From the NCBI GenBank assembly GCA_002733665.1, contig NVWM01000004.1:123348-165429 (forward strand): DNA of 42,082 nucleotides, given 5' to 3'. Position 1 is the first letter of the stretch. Each line of letters starts with the position of its first letter. Both the position numbers and the translations under genes were made by a program. The stretch comes from Lutibacter sp. Its GTDB lineage: Bacteria; Bacteroidota; Bacteroidia; Flavobacteriales; Flavobacteriaceae. Below the pieces are notes generated by a model. That model searched no databases. It was given only the letters and a program-made list of their open reading frames with translations, and was not told the DNA's origin. Positions 1-10,500 of the stretch are shown one piece after another.

Positions 1-3000
1 GTTGCCGCAACACACAATACACCAATCAATATAACAGTATCAGCAGTGGATGGAGCAGGAAACAGTGCCGCTTCTACTCAGACCGTTGTTCTTACGCCTA
101 AAGATGTAACAGCACCAGACACACCAATCTTAGCAGATGTAACAGGTCAGTGTACAGCAACAGCAACTACACCAACGACTACTGATAACTGTGGAACGAT
201 TACAGGAACGACATCAGATCCATTGACATATAGTACACAAGGAGCACATATAATCACATGGAACTTTGATGATGGTAATGGTAATAACATCAATGTCACC
301 CAAACTGTTTTTATAAATGACAATACTGATCCAATAGCAGTTTGTCAAGATATAACAGTTCAATTAGATAACACTACTGGTTTAATTTCAATTACACCTG
401 CTCAAGTTGATAACGGTTCTACTGATAATTGTGGCAGTATAACAATGACTTTATCACAATCAACTTTTGACTGTACAGATATTGGAACAAATGCTATTAT
501 TTTAACTGTTGATGATGGAAATGGAAATATAGAAACGTGTATTTCAAATGTTACTATAACAAGTCCAAATATTGATGGAGGAATATTGGCAGGATATTTA
601 ACAAATACAGAAACTGCAATTGAAGCAGACGATCTTGTTGCTGTTACAGCTTGTCCTGAAGGAGAAATTAAGAATGCTCAATTAAATTTAACAGGATATT
701 CAGGTACAATTACAAGTTGGGAATCATCGATAGACGGCGGACTTAATTGGATTACAATCGCTAATACGTCTAATGCTTATACCTATACAAATATTACCCA
801 AACGACCTTAGTTAGAACTGTAATAGAAATTGGAAGTTGCCAAGCGACTTCTTCAATAGTTCTTCTTGCTGTAATTCCTCCAAATATTCCTCCAACAATT
901 TCTGGAGCAACAGAATTTGACCTTTGCTTAGGAGCATCAGCTACAGTAGTCGCAACAAGTTCTTTTGGAACTGGTCAATATATTCAAAATGGAGATTTTC
1001 AAACAGGACAATTAAACACAACAGATCCTGATGGTTGGTTGGTAGATGGGACTATTGGAGGTTATACGGCTTCTGCTAATAATACATCTTCAAATCATTG
1101 GGCAGGAACAAACCCAAAAAAATTCCCAAAAACTATAGGGATACGATATGATTCTGGCGCTCCTAAATTTGCAATTGCAACAGGAAACATAACTACCGTA
1201 TTAGAAACTCCGATAGTAAATTCGTTTGGATTAGATGACTTCTCATTTGGTTTTGACCAAGCATATAATTTATTAGCAGGAGATCAAATACTTATTGAGT
1301 TGTCATTAGATGGAGGAAGTACATACAATGTTACGCTACAAGATATTGTTGGTCCAGCACAATCCGCACTGTTTGATACATTTGCTGCAGACAACACATT
1401 GTTTGATTTAGACCAATATTTAGGATTAGCGAATATTAGAATTCGATTTACATTTATAGGGACGAATGCCCATTCTGCATGGGCACTAGATAATTTTGAA
1501 TTTCCTGATTCACCAATAGATGAAGTTATTCAGTGGACAGACGAAGATGGTAATGTGATTACAACAGGATCTACAGTTACCATTACACCTATTACACCTG
1601 GAATTCAGGAGTATGGAGTAACGTCACTTATTAATAGCTGTAGAGCTACAGGAGATGAAGGGACTGTCTTTGTTACTTCTAATGTGAGTTTCTCATATGC
1701 AGGAGAAAGCATTATTACTGCTGCAGGAGAATGTGGAAAATCGGCTTTTCAATTAGCAGCATATGACAATACTTTAACCGCATTACAAAACTTTAATAAT
1801 GGTGTTTGGAACAATAATTATGTTGTCCCAGACATAATAGCAGGTGATACAGATTATCCTGGAACTAATGAAAACGGATTTTGGTCTATTACCGCGACAC
1901 CAATAGGATATACTGGAACAGCATCCTTTTCTGATATTAATAGTACAAATTCAATGTTTAATGCAGACGATGAGGGAACTTATATGCTTTCATGGACTGT
2001 TGCCGGTTGCTTAAGTAGTATAAACGTAACTGTTGAAAATTGTGACAGTGTAGATTTTGACGGTATAGATGATAATATTACGTTTAAAAATGATTTTGAT
2101 TTTGGAAGTGATTTTAGTATTGAAATTTGGGTTAAACCTTCAGTAACAAATGCAAATACACAAACAATTATTTCTAAAAGAGCAGACAATATTCAAACAA
2201 CAGGATATGACATAAGAATTGTAAACGATAAAGTTTCTTTCAATTGGAATAATGGAAATTCAATTATATCACCTAATGATATTAGTACAGATAAATGGTA
2301 TCATATAGCAGTCACTTATGGAAGCTCTACTTACAAACTATATATTGACGGAATAGAAGTGGTTACAAGCTCTTCAGGAGCATCTTTGCCTACAAGCAAT
2401 AATCACGATTGTATTGTTGGTGCAATGGATCAATCATTAACATCGCCGTTTAAACCTGTAAATTATTTTAACGGATGGTTAGACGAGTTAAAAATATGGG
2501 ATTTAGCGCTAAATAAAGAACAGGTACGTCAGATGATGAATCAAGAACTTGAAATTAATGGAGCGGCAGTTAGTGGGAAAATAACTACAAGAAATATTTC
2601 TGGATTAAATTGGTCTAACCTTGAGGGTTATTATCAAATGAATCAAGGATTTGATGTTTTAGGAGGTTTTATAACTCCTAATGCAGGAACTGTTAATGGA
2701 AAATTAAGAAACATTACAACTTGGCAAGAAGAAACAGCACCAATCCCATACACCACAGTAAGAGATGGAAATTGGACAAGTAGGAATTTACCATCACATG
2801 CAACCAATCCAACACCTTGGCTTTGGGGACATACAGTTTGGAATTATCCAAACGGAACAGGAGTAAATGGAGATCCAATTGACTGGAACATTGTTGTTTC
2901 ATCACACAACATTCATTCTGGAGACAAGAATATAACCGTTTCAGGACTAATTTCTAACAGTGGAGAGTTGACAATTGAAAGCGGAACTAATAACGGACAA

Positions 3001-3825
3001 ATGTTGTGGGTAACAGATTATTTATTATTAAACGGAAAAATAGACCTTGTCGGAGAGTCTCAATTAATTCAAAAAAGATATTCAAGTAGTCAAATTTATG
3101 ACAGTGAATTAGATACAAATAGTACAGGGCTGATAGAAAGAGATCAACAGGGAATTATGAATAGTTATGCTTATAATTACTGGTCTTTACCAGTAAGCAA
3201 AGTAGGAACGGGAAATAATAACCCTGTAACTATAAGTGAAGTTTTAAATGATGGAACAGATCCAAACAACCCTGTAGAGATTAACTTTGGAGGCACTTCA
3301 GATTATTATTATGCAGATGGAGCCTTAACTTCACCAGTTCGTGTAGCATCTGCTTGGATTTGGAAGTTTGTTAACGACACAAATGCTTATGCTCAATGGG
3401 AATTTATTGGAAGTAATACAGGAACAATAAATACGACTGAAGGTTACACTATGAAAGGTGTAGATGGCGGAGGAACTGTTGATTTAAGTGTTTTAAGTCA
3501 AAATTATGTGTTTGAAGGAAAACCGAATAACGCAACAGACATATCTTATGTAATTGGTGATGGAGAATTAGTTCACACCACTTTTGCAACACCAGCAGAT
3601 CCATTATACCCTAATATTTCTTTAACAGGAAACCCATTTCCATCAGCATTAGAATTTAATAAGATAACCCTATATAATTACATAGGGCAAACGATAAGAA
3701 TATGGACAAAAAACTTAGAAGAGACTAGAACCAATCTACCTTATGGAGAATTGAGTATAGGAGCATATATCTTAAAAATAGACACAGAACAAGGAACAAT
3801 TTCTAAAAAAATAATAATTGAATAA
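1..3825 (+). CDS. T9SS-secreted multidomain adhesin, 5' end outside window
   Basis: The frame is open from base 1, so the gene starts upstream; 1274 residues are visible. The GTG at 46 is an internal valine codon, not a start. In order I see two HYR/Ig-like repeats with Cys and 'DDGNGN' motifs (about residues 30-185), further Ig-like and jelly-roll segments (about 185-680), a LamG/concanavalin-like domain beginning 'VDFDGIDDN' (about 684-860), a module with 'GESQLIQ' and 'YNYWSLPVS' (about 1000-1215), and a short C-terminal strand segment ending 'KKIIIE' typical of T9SS sorting domains. It is probably an exported or cell-surface adhesin; its ligand is unknown. Its C-terminal third is paralogous to the protein at 7579-12891. 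Compared with that protein it lacks about 290 residues between 'GNPFPSAL' and 'TLYNYIG', so the sorting domain is only about 50 residues. Specific function is not recognised. Confidence 0.85.
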   Translation, partial: VAATHNTPINITVSAVDGAGNSAASTQTVVLTPKDVTAPDTPILADVTGQCTATATTPTTTDNCGTITGTTSDPLTYSTQGAHIITWNFDDGNGNNINVTQTVFINDNTDPIAVCQDITVQLDNTTGLISITPAQVDNGSTDNCGSITMTLSQSTFDCTDIGTNAIILTVDDGNGNIETCISNVTITSPNIDGGILAGYLTNTETAIEADDLVAVTACPEGEIKNAQLNLTGYSGTITSWESSIDGGLNWITIANTSNAYTYTNITQTTLVRTVIEIGSCQATSSIVLLAVIPPNIPPTISGATEFDLCLGASATVVATSSFGTGQYIQNGDFQTGQLNTTDPDGWLVDGTIGGYTASANNTSSNHWAGTNPKKFPKTIGIRYDSGAPKFAIATGNITTVLETPIVNSFGLDDFSFGFDQAYNLLAGDQILIELSLDGGSTYNVTLQDIVGPAQSALFDTFAADNTLFDLDQYLGLANIRIRFTFIGTNAHSAWALDNFEFPDSPIDEVIQWTDEDGNVITTGSTVTITPITPGIQEYGVTSLINSCRATGDEGTVFVTSNVSFSYAGESIITAAGECGKSAFQLAAYDNTLTALQNFNNGVWNNNYVVPDIIAGDTDYPGTNENGFWSITATPIGYTGTASFSDINSTNSMFNADDEGTYMLSWTVAGCLSSINVTVENCDSVDFDGIDDNITFKNDFDFGSDFSIEIWVKPSVTNANTQTIISKRADNIQTTGYDIRIVNDKVSFNWNNGNSIISPNDISTDKWYHIAVTYGSSTYKLYIDGIEVVTSSSGASLPTSNNHDCIVGAMDQSLTSPFKPVNYFNGWLDELKIWDLALNKEQVRQMMNQELEINGAAVSGKITTRNISGLNWSNLEGYYQMNQGFDVLGGFITPNAGTVNGKLRNITTWQEETAPIPYTTVRDGNWTSRNLPSHATNPTPWLWGHTVWNYPNGTGVNGDPIDWNIVVSSHNIHSGDKNITVSGLISNSGELTIESGTNNGQMLWVTDYLLLNGKIDLVGESQLIQKRYSSSQIYDSELDTNSTGLIERDQQGIMNSYAYNYWSLPVSKVGTGNNNPVTISEVLNDGTDPNNPVEINFGGTSDYYYADGALTSPVRVASAWIWKFVNDTNAYAQWEFIGSNTGTINTTEGYTMKGVDGGGTVDLSVLSQNYVFEGKPNNATDISYVIGDGELVHTTFATPADPLYPNISLTGNPFPSALEFNKITLYNYIGQTIRIWTKNLEETRTNLPYGELSIGAYILKIDTEQGTISKKIIIE

Positions 3826-3924
3826 GTAGATTGTAGTTGTAAAAAAGACACACTTTATAAAAGATAAAAAAGTAAAGCTCACATTTTTTTGAGACAAAAA
3901 ATAAATTATTAACAGCTTTTATAT

Positions 3925-3954
3925 TTTGTTAATAACTTTATTTTGTTATATTTG
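3925..3954 (+). promoter_or_regulatory. Bacteroidota-type promoter for the M14 peptidase gene
   Basis: A -33 TTTG (3925-3928), an 18-base spacer and a -7 TATATTTG (3947-3954) match the Bacteroidota consensus TTTG / TAnnTTTG. The expected start of transcription is near 3960, giving an untranslated leader of about 28 bases with a CCCCC run. This is the best-spaced promoter in the window. The rest of the gap 3826-3987 shows no gene and no clear terminator hairpin. Confidence 0.6.
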
Positions 3955-3987
3955 TTATGATATAATATTATTTAACCCCCAAGTGTC

Positions 3988-6900
3988 ATGGCTACAAAGC
4001 TACCTAATTTAAAGAATTTTTCTTTGAAAAACTTCTTGCTATATATGATTTTTATAGTAAGTATTAGTTCTTATTCACAAACTACAAACAAAAGAATAAG
4101 CATTCCAAATCCTACAGAAAAGACACTAAAATTAATGCACGAAGCAGGCATTGATTTAAAATGTGGTGTGCAATTTGATGAAAACAACAACATGATTTTG
4201 GAATTAGCTCCAGGAGAATGGTCGAGTTTAGATAACAAGCAGATTTCTTATACCGTTTTGATTGAAGATTTATCAAAATATTATAAAGAAAGAAGTGAAG
4301 AGTTTTTACCAATTGCTAAAAAAGAATTGGAAGAATTAAAAAAAAAGAGCCTAGAAAACAAAGAGAAAAGTCAAAATGAAGCTTCGAAATCACTAAGTTT
4401 TAACAGCGTTACTATTGATAATATTATCCAATATGATGGATGTGAAGAAATAGATTGGTCTGCAAACGTGCCTCAAAATTTTGAATTAGGTTCTATGGCT
4501 GGTTGTTTTACATATAGTGAAATGTTAGCACAATTGGATAAAATGCGTTTATTATACCCAAGTTTAATAACAGTGAAGACTGACGCATCACCAGGAACAG
4601 TTACTCATGGGAATTCTTATAATAATAATGGTCAAGATACTTGGGCGGGACAACCAATATACTATGTGAAAATTTCTGACAATCCAGATACTGATGAATC
4701 AGAACCTGAAGCGTTATATACAGGGATGACACATTCACGAGAAGTTAGTAGCATGATGAATTTAATGTACTTTATGTGGTATATTTTAGAAAATTATGAT
4801 ACAGATTCTGGTGTTAAAAGTTTAGTTGACAATAGAGAGTTATATTTTATTCCAGTAGCAAATCCTGATGGATTGATGTGGAACGAACAACAGTCACCTT
4901 CTGGAGGAGGCTTACAACGAAAAAATTTGAATCCCTCTGCAAATACTGGAAATAACGTATTAAGAGGTGTAGACTTAAATAGAAATTATGATTATTTATG
5001 GGGACCAAACGCAATTTATGGTGGTTCTTCAGGCTCTACAACCAGTAATGTTTATAGAGGAACTTCAGGTTTTTCTGAGCCAGAAACTCAAATAATAAGA
5101 GATTTTGCTGAAGATAGAGATTTTAAAACGGCATTAAATCATCATGCAAGTTCAAATTTATTACCTCATGGTTATAATGGGTATCCTGCGGCAGCCCCTT
5201 CTGGAAGAGAAGATCAATATGCAAAATTTTGCCATGATTTAACACGATATAATCGATATATTTATGGAGCAGCACCCGATATTTTAACAATTGCCAATGG
5301 AGATATGAGTGACTGGATGTTTGGAGGAGCAAGTGATGTAAATGGTTCACAAGGATACTTAGATACTACTGGAGCAACTGAAGGAATCTTAGCATTAGCT
5401 CCAGAAAATGGTTCTTGGCAAGATTCAAATGAAGGTTTTTGGCCATCATCTTTAAAAATTACTGAAATTGCACAAAGAGCGGTAAGAATGAACTATGTAA
5501 GTGGTTTGTATGCAGGTAAGTTTGCTCAATTGCATGATTTTACACCTATGGATATTAATTCATTAACAGGAGATTTAGATTTTGCTATTGAATTTACTGG
5601 GCAAACATTAGGAGATTTTACAATAGCTGTAACACCTGTATCTGGGAACATTACACTTGGTCCTGCTGTTACTGAAACGGGAATGACAAAGTTAGAACAA
5701 CGTAATGTTTCAATTTCATATACTTTAACTGGATCACCATCAGCAAATGATTTAATAGAATATCAAGTAACTTTAAGTAATGAGGACCATATAATATATC
5801 AAGCAAATGTTGTTAAATATTACTTACCTACAGTAGTATTTCAAGACAATCCTGATGCAACTGGAATATCAAATTGGACAACTTCTGGCTCAAACTGGGT
5901 TACAACAGCAGATGGATTTGAAGGGACCACAGGATTAACTCACGCAACAGGTTCTTATGGAAATAATCAAAACAGAACTATAACATTAGATCAAACATTT
6001 AATTTTACAACTGCAGAAGTAGCAATAGTTCAATTTAACGCAAAATGGGCATTAGAGCGTAATTTTGATTATGTTCAATTAGAAGCCAGAGTTAATGGAG
6101 GAGCATGGAATGAATTATGTGGAAAATACACAAAACCTGGATCTGATATTGGAGGAAATAGATATAGTAGTTCAAATAGTGCAGATGGAGGTGCTACAAA
6201 GACCACGGCAGATCAAAACAACCAACCAACAGGAGAAATGGTTTATGAAGGTCACGGAATGGATAAATGGGTAATGGAAGAAATTTATATTAATGCGGTA
6301 AATAACAGCCAAATATACAACCAAAACAATGTAGAATTTAGGTTTGTTTTTGATTCTGATTCAAACAATAGAGCAGATGGATACGACGAAAATTTTGATC
6401 CTTTTGATGGTTTCACTTTTGATGACTTTAAAGTAATTACACTGAATAGCAATATTGCCCAAGCAATAAAATTTGATCCTTTAGACGACAAAACAATCGC
6501 GAGTCCAAGTTTTCCAGTTTCTGCAACTGCTAGTTCAGGTTTACCTGTAAGTTTTTCCATAGTATCAGGTCCCGCTACAATTGCAGGAAATACAATTACT
6601 TTAAATGGAGTAACTGGAACAGTAACTGTACAAGCAAGTCAAGCAGGAAATTCAAATTATGCACCAGCGGCAAATGTAACACAGTCATTTGAAGTTACAG
6701 AAGTTATCTGTACAGGAAACGCAACAATTACTACAACCTTATATCCATATAATGAAGATTTTCAATCAGGCTTTGGTGATTGGGTTCAGGCAAGTGGAGA
6801 TAATGGAAATTGGTCTTTAAACAGTGGCGGAACAGTATCTGGAGATACTGGACCAGATAACGATGCTGATAATGTTGCCTTAGGAAATTACATGTATGTT

Positions 6901-7545
6901 GAAGCCTCAACACCTGCTAATGGTGGAATTGGCTCCAATGCTACAACAAATCTAGAAACACCTTGCTTTGATCTTAGCGGTATGACTGATGCAGATTTTT
7001 CATTTGCGTACCACATGTTTGGTAGTGATATGGGGCAATTATTTTTAGAGATAACAGAAGATAATGGAGATTCTTGGACAGATATAACACCTTCTCCACT
7101 TAGCGGCTCCCAACATGCTGGTGAGGCAACAGCTTGGTCTACAATGAACGTAGAATTACAATCTTATGTAGAAAAAACTATAAAAATGAGATTTCGAGGA
7201 GTAACTGGAGGTGACTTTAGAAGTGATATTGCTATAGATAACATATCTATGATTACTGTAGAGGAAGTCTTAAATACAAATGAAGTAGAATTTGATGATT
7301 TTCAAATATATCCAAATCCATTTGATAATAATCTAAAGATTAGACTGCCTTTAAATTTGACTTACAACAAGTTAAGAGTTTCAGTTGTAGATTTACAAGG
7401 GAGAACATTAAAAGAAAAAATAGTGACAAATAATACCCAAGAAATAAATTTAGACAATTTAAAAGGTATTAGTAATGCTGTTTATTTTATATCAATTGAA
7501 ATAGATGGAAATGTAAGAGTTATTAAGAAATTAATTAAGATATAG
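3988..7545 (+). CDS. T9SS-secreted M14-family zinc carboxypeptidase
   Basis: Secreted metallocarboxypeptidase, expected to remove C-terminal residues from peptides outside the cell. A signal peptide (about residues 1-31, ending 'SISSYSQ') is followed by the M14 domain. Visible active-site residues are the zinc pair H249 and E252 in 'HSREV', the substrate-binding 'DLNRN' with R332, a third zinc histidine at H385/H386 in 'NHHASS', and the probable general base E473 in 'APENG' followed by 'GFWPS'. All key residues appear intact. After the catalytic domain come beta-sandwich regions, a bacterial Ig-like repeat (about 825-905, 'SGLPVSFSIVSGPATI'), a MAM-like module (about 908-1090, 'FSFAYHMFGSDMG') and a T9SS type A sorting domain (about 1097-1185, with 'YPNP' and the ending 'KKLIKI'). 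The gene lies 33 bases before the next T9SS gene and may be co-transcribed with it. Confidence 0.9.
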   Translation: MATKLPNLKNFSLKNFLLYMIFIVSISSYSQTTNKRISIPNPTEKTLKLMHEAGIDLKCGVQFDENNNMILELAPGEWSSLDNKQISYTVLIEDLSKYYKERSEEFLPIAKKELEELKKKSLENKEKSQNEASKSLSFNSVTIDNIIQYDGCEEIDWSANVPQNFELGSMAGCFTYSEMLAQLDKMRLLYPSLITVKTDASPGTVTHGNSYNNNGQDTWAGQPIYYVKISDNPDTDESEPEALYTGMTHSREVSSMMNLMYFMWYILENYDTDSGVKSLVDNRELYFIPVANPDGLMWNEQQSPSGGGLQRKNLNPSANTGNNVLRGVDLNRNYDYLWGPNAIYGGSSGSTTSNVYRGTSGFSEPETQIIRDFAEDRDFKTALNHHASSNLLPHGYNGYPAAAPSGREDQYAKFCHDLTRYNRYIYGAAPDILTIANGDMSDWMFGGASDVNGSQGYLDTTGATEGILALAPENGSWQDSNEGFWPSSLKITEIAQRAVRMNYVSGLYAGKFAQLHDFTPMDINSLTGDLDFAIEFTGQTLGDFTIAVTPVSGNITLGPAVTETGMTKLEQRNVSISYTLTGSPSANDLIEYQVTLSNEDHIIYQANVVKYYLPTVVFQDNPDATGISNWTTSGSNWVTTADGFEGTTGLTHATGSYGNNQNRTITLDQTFNFTTAEVAIVQFNAKWALERNFDYVQLEARVNGGAWNELCGKYTKPGSDIGGNRYSSSNSADGGATKTTADQNNQPTGEMVYEGHGMDKWVMEEIYINAVNNSQIYNQNNVEFRFVFDSDSNNRADGYDENFDPFDGFTFDDFKVITLNSNIAQAIKFDPLDDKTIASPSFPVSATASSGLPVSFSIVSGPATIAGNTITLNGVTGTVTVQASQAGNSNYAPAANVTQSFEVTEVICTGNATITTTLYPYNEDFQSGFGDWVQASGDNGNWSLNSGGTVSGDTGPDNDADNVALGNYMYVEASTPANGGIGSNATTNLETPCFDLSGMTDADFSFAYHMFGSDMGQLFLEITEDNGDSWTDITPSPLSGSQHAGEATAWSTMNVELQSYVEKTIKMRFRGVTGGDFRSDIAIDNISMITVEEVLNTNEVEFDDFQIYPNPFDNNLKIRLPLNLTYNKLRVSVVDLQGRTLKEKIVTNNTQEINLDNLKGISNAVYFISIEIDGNVRVIKKLIKI

Positions 7546-7578
7546 TTATTTTTATATAATAAAATAAATCCCCCTATT

Positions 7579-10500
7579 ATGAAAAAAAGCGACTTAGGAA
7601 AAACCCTTAAATTCAATATATTTATATTGTTTGTTATTGGGTTATTTAGTTTTCAAGGACAGGCTCAGACCTGCGGATCAACCATAACGACTTACCCTTA
7701 TTCAGAAAACTTTGAATTAGGCAGAGGCGCATGGACAGAGGATGGAGGAGATGATTTTGATTGGACACATAATTCGGGAGGAACACCTTCAAGTAATACA
7801 GGCCCTAGTACTGGTGATGGTGATACTTGGTATATGTTTACTGAAGCTTCAGCTCCTAGAAGTTCAGGTGATATTGCAAATTTAGAGAGTCCATGTTTTG
7901 ATCTTACAAGTATCACAAACCCTCAATTTACATTCAGCTATCATATGTACGGTGCAGATATGGGGACACTTAATGTAGATGTAAGTACTGATAATGGCTC
8001 AAACTACTTAACGACATTATGGACACAGACAGGAGCTGTACAAACCTCTAATGGTCAAGCATACAATACTGTTGATTTAGATTTAACGGCATACGTTGGT
8101 CAAACGATAAAACTGAGATTTAATGGAATAAGAGGAAGTTCATGGGGAGGCGATATGGCTATAGACAACGTGTCTTTAGATGATGTTGTTCCACCAACTC
8201 CAGATCCACTATATACAATCTATTACGAAAACTTTGATGCAAATAATGGTTCTTGGACAGCAACAAATCCTGGAGCGCAAACAGTTTGGACACATGGGTT
8301 GAATGCAGGTATTAGTGGAGGTACCGAAGGAAATCACTGGTATACAGACAATTACAATAATTACGCAAATAATTCTGAAACCTTTGCTACAAGCCCTGTA
8401 ATTGACTTAACAGGATTTAATAATTTAAAGTTTTTAATAGATATACGTTATATAACAGAATCCACATTTGATGGAATGAATATTGAGTATTATGACGGCT
8501 CTACTTGGACAATATTAGGAGCTTATGCAGCAACTCCTGTAGATTTTTGGTATAATGATACTGATGTTGACGGTATAGCAAATAATGTAGATGGATGGAG
8601 TGGAACTAACCCAAACGAAGTAGGAACTTCTGCTTTTTCTGATTTTATAACAGCTTCTATTTCATTACCAAGTGCTTTGAACAACAATGCCAATGTAAGG
8701 TTCAGAGTGCAATTTGCTACCGATGGAAGTGGTACAGATGATGGTGCTAATTTTGACAACGTTATAATTCAAGGTGATCATATAACGCCACTTTCAGATC
8801 CTACTTACGCTCCAGGAGCAGTAACTACAAACTTAAAATTATGGTTAAAAGCTAATAGTGGCACTAGCACAACTACCGATGGTAATGCATTATCATCTTG
8901 GTCAGATGAAGCATATGATAATGATGCAATAGGTATCACAACCACAAGACCAACCTATAATAATAGTGCTGCAGAAAATATTAATTTTAATCCAGTCGTA
9001 AATTTTGTGAACAGTTCTAGACACGAAATGAGAGGAAAAGGAGGTTATTATTCCCAAGATTATTTCGCTATTGTTGAACCAAATACAGCATATGATGCTG
9101 CTACAACGTATGGACAGCAAATAATTGCAGGTAAATTTTCTACAGATAATTTTTCACAAGACGGTTCAGGTTTAGCGTTTGGATTAATTTCAGCAAGATA
9201 TACTAATGCCGTAGTAGCCCATACAATTAGTTCATTTCCAAATGGTTCTTCAGGACCTAATAATACATCCTACGGTAGAGCCTTTGAAGATGCAAGTGCT
9301 ACATTAGGAGGAGTCATGCTAGTCAATGTCAAAACGAATGCTGCCGATTCAAGTACAGAAATATATATAAATGGTGAACAAATTGACAATGATACAGGTC
9401 AGGCAGGAAATGGCGCGGACTTAAATTTTAATGAATTTGAAAATTTGCAATACTATTTAGGAACGGGAAGATTTACTATTAATGATCATGGAGTAAATGG
9501 TACACTTGATGGAAAAATATCAGAAATACTAAGTTACTCTGTAAAAAATTCTGTTGCAGATAAACAAAAAATACAAAGTAGTTTAGCGATTAAGTATGGT
9601 ATCACATTACATGAAGGAACACAAACTACCGAAACAGATGTAAATTATGTAGATTCTGACGGTACAATAATATGGAACGCGACAACCAATGCAGGATATA
9701 ATTATCATATCGCTGGAATTGGAAGTGACGCTGCTGCAGAGTTAAACCAAAAACAATCAAAAACAGTAAATACAGCCGTTGATCTTACCATGGGCTTAAC
9801 TAGTATTGAAGCTACTAATAGCGCTAATGCCAATACTTTTGCTGTGGATAAAAACTTTATAGTTTGGGGTAATGACTTACAAACTTTAGCGGTTCAAGCA
9901 GCAATTCCTGTAGATATGAGCGCAGGTATTTCTGGTCTAAACTCTGTTGTCGATTTTAGACCTTCTGGAAGAACATGGAAAGTTGTAGAAACTGGATCCG
10001 TTGGAACTGCAAAAATTTCCGTTCCTCATGCTTCAATTCTAGCCCCTTTAGGACTTCCTCCAGGAGCTTATTTAATGTTTATTTCGCCAACCCCTACATT
10101 TGCACCAACAGCAGAATATAGAGTAATGACTACACCTGATGCAGGAACTACTTACGAAACCGATTTTGATTTTGATGCAAATGATGCAACTTTCATCACA
10201 TTTGGTTTTGCTCCAGAATATGAATTTGTCCGCTCTATAGCTTTTGACGGTACAGATGATTATTTAGATTCTGGCGATGTAATAGATTTAGAGACTACAG
10301 TATCAAATCCAACAGGAAGTTTTACAATTTCAGCTTGGATAAATAAAGATGCAAATGATGGTTCTATCGTTTCAAAAAGAAATGATGGAGCAACACTTAC
10401 ATCAGGATATGATTTTAGTATTAATTCTTCAGGAGATTTAGTGATGGCATGGATAAATGCAGGGACTAGATCAATTACTTCATCTATACCTATTCCTAGT

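Noticed and set aside
3826..3924. A terminator after the first adhesin gene
   Set aside because: The T-run at 3883-3889 is not preceded by a stable hairpin.
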